Origin: Bacteroidales bacterium
GTDB taxonomy: Bacteria > Bacteroidota > Bacteroidia > Bacteroidales > UBA932
DNA length: 64,000 nt
Assembly: GCA_016286385.1 (NCBI GenBank)
Contig: JAEESO010000008.1
Span: 1-64,000, forward strand
Direction: 5' to 3'
Shown: positions 1-9,187 of the stretch, piece by piece
Layout: the number at the start of each line of letters is the position of its first letter
Numbering within the stretch: position 1 is the first letter of the stretch
Position numbers and translations under genes: made by a program
The notes under the pieces: generated by a model
What the model was told of the DNA's origin: nothing
The model's database searches: none
The model's input: the letters and a program-made list of their open reading frames with translations, nothing else

Positions 1-10
1 TTTTTTTCAT
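1..10 (-). CDS. Possible start of a gene running off the left edge
   Basis: Read on the minus strand, the first ten bases give ATG AAA AAA, the usual start of an exported Bacteroidota protein (MKK). Only three codons are inside the window, so nothing can be said about function. No TAnnTTTG box is seen directly upstream of it. Confidence 0.25.
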
Positions 11-279
11 AACTTGCACTGCTTTTTAAGCGGACAGTGGACCGTCGATCCGTCACCTACAAACCTTATTGCTACTAAGGATATTCTTATTCAGGTCCTG
101 GATCAACGGGCCGGGCGGGGCAAAAAATATAGACGGGTCTTACCCATTGCAAAAAATTGAGAACCGCCCGGCTCCATTGTCCTTTTGTCAAACTTTTATT
201 ATCGGCATAAATTTACTACTTTTGTCGTACAAACCTAGGTGCAGAGAACTACGCTGCAAATCTAAGGTTTGCAATAATT
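11..279. other. Intergenic region with inverted and direct repeats
   Basis: No convincing gene lies here. An inverted repeat, CCGGGCGG at 111-118 and CCGCCCGG at 164-171, encloses two copies of GCAAAAAAT (about 120-128 and 149-157) and a short GGGTCTTACCC hairpin. The block may be a terminator or leader structure, but no known RNA family was recognised. The right part carries the promoter of the pseudouridine synthase gene. Confidence 0.4.
217..224 (+). promoter_or_regulatory. Bacteroidota -7 box for the pseudouridine synthase gene
   Basis: TACTTTTG matches the TAnnTTTG consensus and lies about 55 bases before the start codon at 280. The region 19 bases upstream reads TTTT instead of the ideal TTTG. 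Confidence 0.5.
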
Positions 280-978
280 ATGAGCGTATACAGGGAAATA
301 TCGGCCAAAGAGTTCATGGATCTGGGAGGAAGGATCCTGTATGAAGACAATCACCTCCTTATCTTCAACAAAAGGAGCGGGGAAATTGTGCAGGGAGACA
401 AGACCGGGGATGAACCTCTGTCAGAGACCCTCAAGGCTTTCATAGCCCAAAGGGACGGGAAGCCGGGGCAGGTGTTCATGGGGGTCCCTCACAGGTTGGA
501 CAGGCCGGTGAGCGGGGTATGCGTGTTTGCAAAAACCTCAAAGGCCCTGGAACGCCTCAACGAGATGCTCCGTAAAGGTGAAATCCACAAGACTTACTGG
601 GCGCTCACAGCAGGGAGACCTCCCAAACAGAGTGACACTCTCACGGATTTCCTAACCCGCAATGAGGCCCAGAACAAGTCATACGTAAGCAAAAACGGTA
701 AAGAGGCACGCCTCAAATACACTCTTATCCAAACTACAGACCGCTATTTCCTTCTGGAAGTGGAGCTTTACACCGGGCGCCATCACCAGATCCGCTGCCA
801 GTTATCACACATGGGCTGCCCCATCAAAGGAGATCTGAAGTATGGGGCAAAGCGTTCCAATCCTGACGGTGGGATAAGCCTCCTGGCCCGCCATATACAG
901 TTCATCCACCCCGTCAAGAAGACTGAGGTGGATGTAACGGCTCCCGTTCCTGATTCCTGGAAAGGGATCGAGGGGTAG
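280..978 (+). CDS. RluA-family RNA pseudouridine synthase
   Basis: This 232-residue protein converts uridine to pseudouridine in rRNA or tRNA. The family signature HRLDRPVSG is at residues 71-79, so the catalytic aspartate is Asp74. Further family blocks are YTGRHHQIRCQLSH and the C-terminal LLARHIQFIHP. There is no N-terminal S4 domain, so it belongs to the short RluA/TruC-like group and its target base cannot be assigned from sequence. The start ATG at 280 follows a TAnnTTTG promoter. The next gene, an AraC-like regulator, is convergent and ends 20 bases away. Confidence 0.9.
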   Translation: MSVYREISAKEFMDLGGRILYEDNHLLIFNKRSGEIVQGDKTGDEPLSETLKAFIAQRDGKPGQVFMGVPHRLDRPVSGVCVFAKTSKALERLNEMLRKGEIHKTYWALTAGRPPKQSDTLTDFLTRNEAQNKSYVSKNGKEARLKYTLIQTTDRYFLLEVELYTGRHHQIRCQLSHMGCPIKGDLKYGAKRSNPDGGISLLARHIQFIHPVKKTEVDVTAPVPDSWKGIEG

Positions 979-998
979 GCAGTCCCGGCAGCCGGTTT

Positions 999-1529
999 TC
1001 ATTTTAGTCTATCTCTATACTTTTTCCGTATTCTGGCGCACCAAAAACTTGGCGCCTCCCCCATCACGCTTTTGAAACTGTTCAGGAACGACGACTCGCT
1101 CCTGAAACCGGAAAGATGTGCAAGATCGTTGATCCTGAGGCTCATGTTAGCCCTGTAGAGTTCCATTGCATACATCACTCGGTAATAATTGACGTATGCC
1201 CTGAAGTTCTTACCGGAAAATCTGTTGATGGTTTTACTGAGATAAGACCTGTTGGTAAACAGTGAATTAGCAAGGTCCTGAAGCTGGTAATCCGTTACCA
1301 GATATGGCCGCCTTTCCACCATAAACCTGCAACACCTGTCGTAGAGGAACTGATCGGTCATCGTAAAGTCCATGGAAGAGTCTGACGGATACATGGCATC
1401 CGCGCCGGGCCTTTCTATGCCCATGGCCCGGTTTTTGGCCTCTTTCCTGTACAGACGCACTGTCAGGTATACAACCATGGCCGCAACAAGTACAGAAAAT
1501 GAAGCCAGAACAATTGTGAGGTAGTTCAT
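999..1529 (-). CDS. Membrane-anchored AraC-family DNA-binding protein
   Basis: The 176-residue product has one N-terminal membrane helix (about residues 4-26) and a C-terminal AraC-type double helix-turn-helix (about 75-175). The recognisable blocks are LANSLFTNRSYLSKTINR and HLSGFRSESSFLNSFK. There is no sugar-binding or receiver domain. It is therefore a DNA-binding module tethered to the membrane, a layout found in Bacteroidota regulators with truncated sensor parts. It lies 58 bases downstream of the yitT pair on the same strand and could share their transcript. Its target is unknown. Confidence 0.8.
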   Translation of the reverse strand: MNYLTIVLASFSVLVAAMVVYLTVRLYRKEAKNRAMGIERPGADAMYPSDSSMDFTMTDQFLYDRCCRFMVERRPYLVTDYQLQDLANSLFTNRSYLSKTINRFSGKNFRAYVNYYRVMYAMELYRANMSLRINDLAHLSGFRSESSFLNSFKSVMGEAPSFWCARIRKKYRDRLK

Positions 1530-1587
1530 TGGCGTTCACTTGAGACAGGCCGGCTGCCGGGAGCACCCCCTATATGTCAAAGAGCGC

Positions 1588-2565
1588 TTATTTTTTAATG
1601 GTATCGAATCCCTTGCCGTACACACCGTTTACGGAACTGACGGAAAGGAACGCGTGTGAGTCTATCTGCCTTATGTAGCGCAGAAGCAGGTTAAGGTCCG
1701 TTTTTCTGGTAAGGACCATGAGCACCTTGGTATCCTGCTTGGTGTACCAGCCCTTGCCGTCAAGGACGGTTACGCCGCGGTGGAGATCCTGGGTAATAGA
1801 ATCGGCAATCTGGTCATATTTCTTGGACAGGATGAAAAGCTGGACGCTCTGCTGGGAACCGGATATATACATATCCAGCACATAACTGGTCACCGTCACC
1901 AGGATAAGACCGTAAAGGACCGTGGTTATCTTTTCCGCAAACGGCATCTTGAACATCACGGGATTACCTTCCGCGTCCAGCACGGCAAATCCTGTCTGAG
2001 GATCCAGCTGGGTCACAAAAGAAGGGACCAGCAGGGATGAGCCGATAATGATGAAATCCAGGAAGAGTATAACCTTGCCGGGAGACACGTTGTGGTACTT
2101 TGTCCAGATGAGTGCAATGATGTCAGTCCCGCCTGTGGAGCCGCCGTTTGAGATGCTCATTCCTATGCCGATACCCGCCAGGAGGCCACCCATAAGGACG
2201 CTCAGAAGCTTTCCGTTATCAATGGCCAGGGTCTTGATTATGGAGGCTGGTATGAACCCTGGCAGGAACCTCAGTGCTAAGGAAGCAAGGATGATGGCGT
2301 AAATTGTCTTTGCACCGAAGCCCATTCCAAGGACCACCATTGCCGCAATTATGAGGACCGCATTAAGGATGAAATAGGTATAACCCATCTGGACAGCGCC
2401 GTGCGTTGCGTACTGGATCATGGAACTTATACCGGAAACTCCTCCGCCGATGAGGTTGTTGGGAATGAGGAACAAAGCCCACGCGGTGGTGTAGGTAAGG
2501 ATACCCAGAGTGACCATGAGCCACTCCTTGACCTGGGTGAATAAAGATTTCTTGAGAACGGGCAT
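1588..2565 (-). CDS. YitT-family membrane protein (downstream copy)
   Basis: This 325-residue integral membrane protein has the YitT layout: about five or six hydrophobic segments (DUF161) with the motif GGSTGGTDIIA, then a cytoplasmic C-terminal DUF2179 domain (about residues 240-325) with the block DSHAFLSVSSVNGVYGKGF. Molecular function is not established for the family. It is a tandem paralogue of the gene just upstream, seven bases away, and lies at the end of the operon that contains leuS. The copies differ mainly in a longer periplasmic loop here, around LDPQTGFAVLDAEGNPV. Confidence 0.85.
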   Translation of the reverse strand: MPVLKKSLFTQVKEWLMVTLGILTYTTAWALFLIPNNLIGGGVSGISSMIQYATHGAVQMGYTYFILNAVLIIAAMVVLGMGFGAKTIYAIILASLALRFLPGFIPASIIKTLAIDNGKLLSVLMGGLLAGIGIGMSISNGGSTGGTDIIALIWTKYHNVSPGKVILFLDFIIIGSSLLVPSFVTQLDPQTGFAVLDAEGNPVMFKMPFAEKITTVLYGLILVTVTSYVLDMYISGSQQSVQLFILSKKYDQIADSITQDLHRGVTVLDGKGWYTKQDTKVLMVLTRKTDLNLLLRYIRQIDSHAFLSVSSVNGVYGKGFDTIKK

Positions 2566-2572
2566 AACGCTA

Positions 2573-3487
2573 TTATTTCTTCTTCTTGACTATTCCTGTC
2601 TTCATCTGGTCAAAGCCTTCACCGTAAACGTTATTAGCAGGGACGACGGTCACAAAAGCCTTGGAGTCGATATCCTTCACAGCCTTCACCAGAATTGAAA
2701 GTTCCGTACGGCGGAGCATCACCATAAGGACCCTGCGGTCTTCACGGGTGTACCATCCTATAGCTTTCAGGGCCGTCACTCCCCTTTCCATCTCCTGATT
2801 GATGTAGTTCCCTATCTTCTCATACTCGTTGGAGAAGATGATAACCTGCACGGTTGAGTCCTTGCCCAGCATGATCAGATCCAGGACATAGGCGCAAACA
2901 CCCATGGTGATATAACCGTATACCACATCCGTGAAGCAATGCCCTGGCACAAAGATAAGGAGGGTGATGACCACGAAATCGGCAAAAAGATAAAAACGGC
3001 CGATAGTGATGGGCCAGAACTTGTTCACAATGAGTGCCAGGATATCCGTGCCGCCGGTTGAGCCGCCCCTCATGATGATAAGGGAAAGGCCGACAGCCTC
3101 AAGGAGACCGCCGATTATTGGCACCAGGATGCCGTCTCCCACATACAGGGGCTGGCCCTCAACGGACCAGAGGAACCGCATGCTCTCATCTCCCAGAAGG
3201 CGGAAAAGCGCAGTGGAAAGCACGATGGCGTAAATGGTCCTTATCCCAAAACTCTGTCCCAGTATGATCCATGCCAGGATAAGCAGGAGCACGTTTATCC
3301 CAAAGTACCAGATATCCACGGAGATGCCTGTGACCATGGACAACAGGGCCGATGCGCCGGTGAGGCCGCCGTCAATCATATTGTTTGGAAGAAGGAAACT
3401 CTGCCACGCCATCACAAACAGCACAACGCCTATGGTGATGACTATGTAATCAAAGATTCCAATCAATATTTTCTTCTTCCTGTCCAT
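2573..3487 (-). CDS. YitT-family membrane protein (upstream copy)
   Basis: This 304-residue paralogue of the neighbouring gene has the same DUF161 membrane part with GGSTGGTDILA and a C-terminal DUF2179 domain ending in NNVYGEGFDQMK followed by a lysine-rich tail. The two genes are seven bases apart and clearly arose by tandem duplication. The gene begins five bases after the leuS stop codon, so it is almost certainly translated from the leuS mRNA. Family members are widespread but without a proven transport substrate. Confidence 0.85.
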   Translation of the reverse strand: MDRKKKILIGIFDYIVITIGVVLFVMAWQSFLLPNNMIDGGLTGASALLSMVTGISVDIWYFGINVLLLILAWIILGQSFGIRTIYAIVLSTALFRLLGDESMRFLWSVEGQPLYVGDGILVPIIGGLLEAVGLSLIIMRGGSTGGTDILALIVNKFWPITIGRFYLFADFVVITLLIFVPGHCFTDVVYGYITMGVCAYVLDLIMLGKDSTVQVIIFSNEYEKIGNYINQEMERGVTALKAIGWYTREDRRVLMVMLRRTELSILVKAVKDIDSKAFVTVVPANNVYGEGFDQMKTGIVKKKK

Positions 3488-3492
3488 CAGTC

Positions 3493-6252
3493 TTACTTTT
3501 TAAGAACAACGTTTACAATACGTCCCGGCACCACAATCACCTTGGCGATAACCATATCTCCAACATACTTGGGAGTGCTTTCGTGGCCTCTTACCAGGCC
3601 CTCCACCTCTGCGGGAGAGGCCGATGCCGGAGCATCAATGAAGAATCTGGTCTTGCCGTTGAAGGAGATGGGATACTTCACAGATGAGTCTGCTGCAAGG
3701 GACTTGTCATACTCCGGGAAAGATGCATACACAACAGAAGTCTCATGGCCAAGCTGATGCCACAATTCTTCCGCGATATGCGGTGCAAACGGACTCAGAA
3801 GCACGGTGAGAGGCTCCAGGACGGCCCTCTTGGAGCAGTTTCCAAGTTCATTCAGGGCAATCATGAAGGCCGATATGGTGGTATTGTATGAGAAAGACTC
3901 GATGTCTTCCTGAGCCTTGCCTATGAGCTTATGCACGGCCTTCAGTTCATCCCTGGAGGGCTCTTCATCCGTCACCAGCCATTTCTCCCTGTCCCAGAAC
4001 AGCCTCCAGAACTTCTTCAGGAAGCGGTTCACGCCGTCTATGCCCTTGGTATCCCAGGGCTTTGCCTGCTCGATAGGTCCCAGGAACATCTCGTAGAGGC
4101 GAAGGGTATCGGCCCCGTAAGTATCGCAGATCCTGTCAGGATTAACCACGTTGTACATGCTCTTGGACATCTTCTCGATGGCCCAGCCGCAGATGTACTC
4201 TCCGTTCTCCAGTTCAAATTCCGCATCCTTGTAATCAGGCCTCCATGCACGGAAAGCGTCAATATCAAGGTGGTCGTTGTACACGATGTTAACATCCACG
4301 TGAACGGGGATGGTCTGGTACTTGTCCTTCAGGCCGGCCGATACAAATCTGTTTGTACCGGGAATCATGTACACAAAGTTGGACCTGCCCTGGATCATGC
4401 CCTGGTTGATGAGTTTGCGGAAAGGTTCATCCTCACACACATAGCCAAGGTCATAGAGGAACTTGTTCCAGAAGCGGCTGTAGATGAGGTGACCGGTAGC
4501 ATGCTCAGTGCCGCCAACATAAAGGTCTACGCTCCTCCAGTAGTCGTTTGCCTTGTGGCTTACAAGTTCTTCTGCATTGCGGGGATCCATATAGCGAAGA
4601 TAATAAGCACTGGAACCCGCGAAGCCAGGCATGGTGCTGGTCTCAAGGGGATAACCCTTGTAGGTCCAGTCCTTTGCACGTGCAAGAGGCGGCTGACCAT
4701 CCTCTGTGGGCTTGTACTGGTCAATCTCCGGAAGCGTAAGAGGAAGGTCCTCAAACGGTACGGGAGTGGGAATTCCATCCTTGTAGTAGATGGGGAAAGG
4801 CTCTCCCCAGTAGCGCTGACGGGAGAATATGGCGTCACGGATGCGGAAATTCACCTTCCTGTGGCCGATTCCGTGCTTTTCCACATAATCAATGGCAGCA
4901 GGGATTGCCTCCTTTACGGTAAGTCCGTTAAGGAAACCGCTGTTGCACATGATTCCTTCCTTGGCGTCAAGGCTTTGCTCGGATACATCGGCCCCTTCAA
5001 TGAGAGGGATGATGGGAAGGCCGAACTTCTTTGCGAAGGCGTAGTCACGGCTGTCGTGGGCGGGAACCGCCATGATGGCGCCAGTGCCATAGCCTGCAAG
5101 CACGTATTCCGATATCCACACAGGGACCTTGTCTCCGGTAAGGGGATTGATGCCGTAAGAGCCGGAGAACACGCCCGTAACGGCCTTGGCAGCCATACGT
5201 TCACGCTCCGTCTTTTTCTTAACCTGCTCCAGATATGCCTCAACGTTGGCTTTCTCAGAGGCCGATGTGAGTTTCTCCACCCACTCGCTTTCCGGGGCAA
5301 GGACCATGAAGGTCACGCCAAATACGGTATCGGCCCTGGTGGTGAATATGGTTACGTTGTGCTCTATGCCGTCACAGCTCACCTTGAACACCATCTCTGC
5401 GCCCTCGCTGCGGCCTATCCAGTTGCGCTGCATCTCCTTGAGGGATTCAGTCCAGTCAAGCCTGTCAAGGCCGTCCAGGAGGCGTGCGGCATATGCGCTC
5501 ACGCGGAGCTGCCACTGTGTCATCTTCTTCTGGAACACAGGGTGGCCGCCGCGCTCTGAGAATCCGTCCTTTACCTCGTCGTTGGCAAGTACGGTTCCAA
5601 GGGCCGGGCACCAGTTCACAGTGCTCTCTCCCTGATATGCAATGCGGTAACGCATGAGGGTGTCCGACTTCTCCTTCTCAGAGAAGCCCTTCCACTCCTC
5701 AGCGCTGAAAGCGGGGCCTTCGGAGCAGGCTGCGTCCACTGCGGCCGATCCGCCCTTTTCAAAGGCGGCCACAAGTTCCTCAATGGGACGGGCCTTTTGG
5801 ACGGAATTGTCATACCAGGAACCGAACATCTTCAGGAAAGCCCACTGGGTCCACTTATAATAATCAGGGTCAGAGGTCCTGAATTCGCGGTCCCAGTCGA
5901 AGGAGAAGCCAATACGGTCCAGCTGCTCACGGTAACGCGCCACATTGTCGTGGGTGGTCTTTTCCGGATGCTGGCCCGTTTGGATGGCATACTGCTCTGC
6001 AGGAAGGCCAAAGGCGTCATAACCCATGGGGTGAAGGACATTGAAGCCCTTCAGCCTCTTGTAACGGGCAAAGATATCGCTGGCGATATAGCCAAGAGGA
6101 TGCCCCACATGAAGTCCCGCGCCACTTGGATACGGGAACATGTCCAGAACATAGTACTTGGGTTTATCGGCACTTACTTCCGCCTTGTAGGTCTTCTCAA
6201 GAGCCCATCGCTCCTGCCATTTCTTCTCTATTTCCTGAAAATTATAGTCCAT
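3493..6252 (-). CDS. leuS: Leucyl-tRNA synthetase
   Basis: The enzyme charges tRNA-Leu in the cytoplasm. The 919-residue length is normal for a bacterial LeuRS. The class I signature appears as HVGH at residues 48-51 and the second signature as KMSKS in the C-terminal half ([14 protein letters not shown]). The editing (CP1) domain contains the expected [12 protein letters not shown] and [15 protein letters not shown] blocks. The start codon follows the stop of the upstream M28-like gene directly, and yitT genes follow within a few bases, so it is an internal gene of an operon. Confidence 0.98.
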   Translation of the reverse strand: MDYNFQEIEKKWQERWALEKTYKAEVSADKPKYYVLDMFPYPSGAGLHVGHPLGYIASDIFARYKRLKGFNVLHPMGYDAFGLPAEQYAIQTGQHPEKTTHDNVARYREQLDRIGFSFDWDREFRTSDPDYYKWTQWAFLKMFGSWYDNSVQKARPIEELVAAFEKGGSAAVDAACSEGPAFSAEEWKGFSEKEKSDTLMRYRIAYQGESTVNWCPALGTVLANDEVKDGFSERGGHPVFQKKMTQWQLRVSAYAARLLDGLDRLDWTESLKEMQRNWIGRSEGAEMVFKVSCDGIEHNVTIFTTRADTVFGVTFMVLAPESEWVEKLTSASEKANVEAYLEQVKKKTERERMAAKAVTGVFSGSYGINPLTGDKVPVWISEYVLAGYGTGAIMAVPAHDSRDYAFAKKFGLPIIPLIEGADVSEQSLDAKEGIMCNSGFLNGLTVKEAIPAAIDYVEKHGIGHRKVNFRIRDAIFSRQRYWGEPFPIYYKDGIPTPVPFEDLPLTLPEIDQYKPTEDGQPPLARAKDWTYKGYPLETSTMPGFAGSSAYYLRYMDPRNAEELVSHKANDYWRSVDLYVGGTEHATGHLIYSRFWNKFLYDLGYVCEDEPFRKLINQGMIQGRSNFVYMIPGTNRFVSAGLKDKYQTIPVHVDVNIVYNDHLDIDAFRAWRPDYKDAEFELENGEYICGWAIEKMSKSMYNVVNPDRICDTYGADTLRLYEMFLGPIEQAKPWDTKGIDGVNRFLKKFWRLFWDREKWLVTDEEPSRDELKAVHKLIGKAQEDIESFSYNTTISAFMIALNELGNCSKRAVLEPLTVLLSPFAPHIAEELWHQLGHETSVVYASFPEYDKSLAADSSVKYPISFNGKTRFFIDAPASASPAEVEGLVRGHESTPKYVGDMVIAKVIVVPGRIVNVVLKK

Positions 6253-7596
6253 CTATCTTAAAGTTTTTCCGTTTATTCCAAATTTACCCTTATCCTTCTG
6301 GAGTTTGAAGTCCACAGCAACCGTGAGCGCTACCCTCACTTTCTTGCCCTGGTGACGGCCGGGCCTCCACTTTGGAGACGCGCTCACTACCCTCAGGGCT
6401 TCCTCATCCAGTGAAGTGTGGACGCCCCTGGACACCCTCACGTCCGTTACCTTACCTGTCTCATCAATTATGAAATCTACCAGCACGCGGCCGTGAATGC
6501 CGTTCTCAACTGCGTAGGAAGGATATTTCAGATACTGATACACCCACTTTTCCATGAAGGTTCGGGGATCCGGGGAATTCAGGAACATGGGCTTCACGTC
6601 AACATCTGAATACGCCATAACTCCGGGTTTGGAAGGCGTGGACGTAATTGAATCGTTCCTGAAGAGCGGCCTGGGGCCGTTACAGAGGGTGGAAACGTAG
6701 CTGTAGATATATTCCAGTTCCTTTTCCATCCCCTCAAAGTCTATTATCTCATAGCTGTCACGGTTGGTTCCATGTTCAGGGTACCTGCCTGTAGTGAACA
6801 GCGCGCTTGGGATTTCCCTGTCATAGAAGGCCATATGGTCTCCGGGATACGGAGCCTGGGGGGTGAGTGACGCCCTTACGGGAAGAAGTTCTCCCTGGAG
6901 GCTGTCGGCAATGGAATTAAGGTCACCGTTACCGGCCGTAAACAGAAGCAGATTCTGCGCTCCCGTTCCAAGCATGTCCAGGTTCACCATGGCGTCAATG
7001 TTGCCGGCATCCTTGAAAGAACGGTTCAGAAAATACCATGCTCCCGCAAAGGTAGAGGCCGATGCCCCGAATCCCACAAACAGGACGCTCCTCCTAACGA
7101 GGGAACGGGAATAGGACAGTTTCCTGGCCAGTTCCAGCATCATGGCAAGGCCGGAGGCATTACCGTTGGCGCCATAATAGATGCGCCTCACCTTCTCTCC
7201 GTCTATGGTCACATAGTCTGTTCCAAGGTTGTCAAGGCGCGCCCCGACAACTATGTAGCGGTCATTGACAGACTTGTCCCAGCCCTGGAGGAACCCCAGT
7301 ACATTACGGGAACTGATGGTGTCATTCCCGGAAGCAATACTGAAGTCATTACCGGCCGTGAGGACGTCTATGCCATACTCTTTGAGCTTTCCCTCAACGT
7401 ATTGGGCGGCTTCAGCCTCACCTTCACTTCCAGCCTTACGGCCTTCCATTGCGGCCGATGAAAGCCACCCCACGTGCTCCTTGAAGGCCCTCACGGTCTC
7501 TGAGTCCGAGAGGTCTTCCACAGATACGCGGTACTGGGCAAAGGCCGTGGCCGATACCAGGATAAGCGCTAAGGCAAGAATACGTTGTTTTATCAT
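6253..7596 (-). CDS. M28-like (probably inactive) peptidase with C-terminal TonB domain
   Basis: The 447-residue exported protein (signal peptide about 1-20) has an M28 aminopeptidase fold and then a TonB C-terminal domain (about 345-435, with GIHGRVLVDFIIDETGKV). The M28 zinc ligands look damaged. The usual GAHxDxxG is GARLDNLG, with Arg120 in place of His. The usual GADDNASG is GANGNASG (Asn144, Gly145). The Glu-Glu pair is Ser179-Ala180. The later NLDMLG and HGTNRDS blocks survive. Loss of three metal positions suggests a pseudoenzyme, perhaps a binding or scaffold protein in the periplasm. It overlaps the SPOR gene by four bases and directly precedes leuS. Confidence 0.8.
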   Translation of the reverse strand: MIKQRILALALILVSATAFAQYRVSVEDLSDSETVRAFKEHVGWLSSAAMEGRKAGSEGEAEAAQYVEGKLKEYGIDVLTAGNDFSIASGNDTISSRNVLGFLQGWDKSVNDRYIVVGARLDNLGTDYVTIDGEKVRRIYYGANGNASGLAMMLELARKLSYSRSLVRRSVLFVGFGASASTFAGAWYFLNRSFKDAGNIDAMVNLDMLGTGAQNLLLFTAGNGDLNSIADSLQGELLPVRASLTPQAPYPGDHMAFYDREIPSALFTTGRYPEHGTNRDSYEIIDFEGMEKELEYIYSYVSTLCNGPRPLFRNDSITSTPSKPGVMAYSDVDVKPMFLNSPDPRTFMEKWVYQYLKYPSYAVENGIHGRVLVDFIIDETGKVTDVRVSRGVHTSLDEEALRVVSASPKWRPGRHQGKKVRVALTVAVDFKLQKDKGKFGINGKTLR

Positions 7597-8120
7597 TCGT
7601 TAACCAAAATCCAGCCGTCTTCCGGGCAAATTCCCTTGCCGCGCAACTGCTTCAGGGTTTTCACAGTCTCGTCCAGACTTTCGGAGGGACATACTGCCAC
7701 TGCCTGGAGGCCGTTGCGGAAACTTATTATGGAAGCTTTATACCCGGCATCGTTGCAGGCTGCGAGTTTGCGCTCTGCGTATGCCCTGTTTCTGAAAGCG
7801 CCCACAATAATGGAGTACTTCGCTTCCAGTTTTGTGGTGAAAAGTCCGCCAAGTTTGGCGGGATTCACAATTGTTCCCCTTGCCTGGGAGAGTGAATCAA
7901 TAAGATGGGCTTCAAGTGCGGCAAGTGAGTCTGCCATAGCCGCCTGGACCCTTTTCATTGAATCGATACGGGCCTGGTGACGGGCTTCCTCCAGCCTCAT
8001 CTGCTCCTGACGGATTTCTTCTACCTTGGCGGCCGTGGGGCGTCCGGCAAGCGTACGCACAAAGTCACAGCCCTGGAAAGTGGCGGCGCAAAGAGCCAGC
8101 AGTATGATATACTTTCTCAT
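7593..8120 (-). CDS. SPOR-domain lipoprotein
   Basis: The 175-residue protein starts with a lipoprotein signal (lipobox ending at Cys18), continues with a charged, probably coiled-coil stretch (about 30-85, rich in Glu, Arg and Gln) and ends with a SPOR domain (about 95-170; KYSIIVGAFRNRAYAERKL). SPOR domains bind denuded septal peptidoglycan, so the protein is probably anchored in a membrane facing the periplasm and directed to division sites. It is the first gene of the operon that continues into the M28-like gene (ATGA overlap), leuS and yitT. Confidence 0.85.
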   Translation of the reverse strand: MRKYIILLALCAATFQGCDFVRTLAGRPTAAKVEEIRQEQMRLEEARHQARIDSMKRVQAAMADSLAALEAHLIDSLSQARGTIVNPAKLGGLFTTKLEAKYSIIVGAFRNRAYAERKLAACNDAGYKASIISFRNGLQAVAVCPSESLDETVKTLKQLRGKGICPEDGWILVNE

Positions 8121-8169
8121 AACAAGAGTTTTTAGAGCCCCTACGGGGCTACAGTATCTCCTAATTCTG

Positions 8170-8177
8170 CAAAATTA
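8170..8177 (-). promoter_or_regulatory. -7 box of the SPOR-leuS operon
   Basis: On the minus strand this reads TAATTTTG, matching TAnnTTTG. It lies about 50 bases before the SPOR gene start at 8120. No clear TTTG is found at the -33 position. Confidence 0.5.
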
Positions 8178-8200
8178 ATCATTTTTACAAAAATATAAAC

Positions 8201-8208
8201 TATATTTG
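8201..8208 (+). promoter_or_regulatory. -7 box of phoH
   Basis: TATATTTG matches TAnnTTTG and ends only seven bases before the ATG at 8216. Transcription from it would start at or next to the start codon, giving a leaderless or almost leaderless mRNA. Confidence 0.55.
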
Positions 8209-8215
8209 TGTCTGT

Positions 8216-9172
8216 ATGAAGAAAACAATCCATCTGGAAGCAATGGACCCCCTTGAAATCTACGGGGTCGGCAATAAAATACTAATAGAGTTCTGCTCAT
8301 ATTTCCCCCACCTCAAAGTGACGGCAAGGGGTACGGAACTCATCCTTGAAGGCCGTGAAAGTGATATAGCGGAATTCAATGTTCGCTTTGCGGAGCTCGT
8401 GGAAAAGCGCCATCACAAGATGAATCTTACCGTATATGACGTGGAAGACATCTTCAGCGGCGCAGCCGGTGAACATCACAGGCCCACTTCAGATGCAATC
8501 ATAGTCCACGGCACGGACGGCAAGCCAATCCGCGCCCGCAATAAAACCCAGCAGGACCTTATATCGGCCTATTTTGAGAATGACCTTATCTTTGCCGTAG
8601 GCCCTGCCGGAACCGGTAAAACCTATATGGCCATCGCCCTTGCCGTGCGCGCGCTCAAGAACCGGGAAATCAAGCGTATCATACTCACCCGCCCCGCCGT
8701 AGAGGCCGGAGAGCGCCTGGGATTCCTACCCGGAGACCTCAAAGATAAGCTGGACCCCTATCTACAGCCCCTTTATGACGCCCTTGCAGATATGATTCCC
8801 TCCCGCCGCCTTCATGAATTCATGGAAGACGGCACCATCCAGATTGCCCCCCTGGCATACATGAGAGGCCGTACCCTGGATAAAGCCTGCGTCATCCTGG
8901 ACGAGGCCCAGAACACCAATCTTGGCCAGCTCAAGATGTTCCTCACCCGTATGGGAACAAGCGCCAAATTCATCGTCACCGGAGACGCCACCCAGATAGA
9001 CCTCCCCCGCCGCGAAGATTCCGGCCTTCTTGCCGGCATACGCCTTCTGGAAGGAATCAAGGGAATAGCCACCATCCGCTTCGGGAATGAAGACATCGTG
9101 CGCCATCCCCTTGTTACAAAAATAGTAAAAGCCTTCGACCAAAAGGCCGAAGGCTCATCTCCTAAAGAATAA
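8216..9172 (+). CDS. phoH: PhoH-family ATPase
   Basis: This 318-residue cytoplasmic ATPase is of the PhoH/PhoH2-like type. It has a small N-terminal KH-like region (about 1-75) and then the P-loop domain with Walker A GPAGTGKT at residues 129-136 and Walker B VILDEAQN. Family members are linked to RNA metabolism and ribosome or phosphate stress, but the exact substrate is unsettled. The gene is monocistronic, divergent from the SPOR-leuS operon and convergent with a TPR gene. Its start codon lies close behind the promoter box. Confidence 0.93.
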   Translation: MKKTIHLEAMDPLEIYGVGNKILIEFCSYFPHLKVTARGTELILEGRESDIAEFNVRFAELVEKRHHKMNLTVYDVEDIFSGAAGEHHRPTSDAIIVHGTDGKPIRARNKTQQDLISAYFENDLIFAVGPAGTGKTYMAIALAVRALKNREIKRIILTRPAVEAGERLGFLPGDLKDKLDPYLQPLYDALADMIPSRRLHEFMEDGTIQIAPLAYMRGRTLDKACVILDEAQNTNLGQLKMFLTRMGTSAKFIVTGDATQIDLPRREDSGLLAGIRLLEGIKGIATIRFGNEDIVRHPLVTKIVKAFDQKAEGSSPKE

Positions 9173-9187
9173 TCCGTTTACAGATTA

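Noticed and set aside
69..344. Plus-strand frame of 91 codons in the left intergenic region
   Set aside because: It runs through the promoter and into the pseudouridine synthase gene in another frame, with no recognisable sequence.
3931..5559. Long plus-strand open frame of 542 codons opposite leuS
   Set aside because: It lies entirely antisense to a well-conserved leuS gene and has no recognisable domain, which is typical of a codon-bias shadow.
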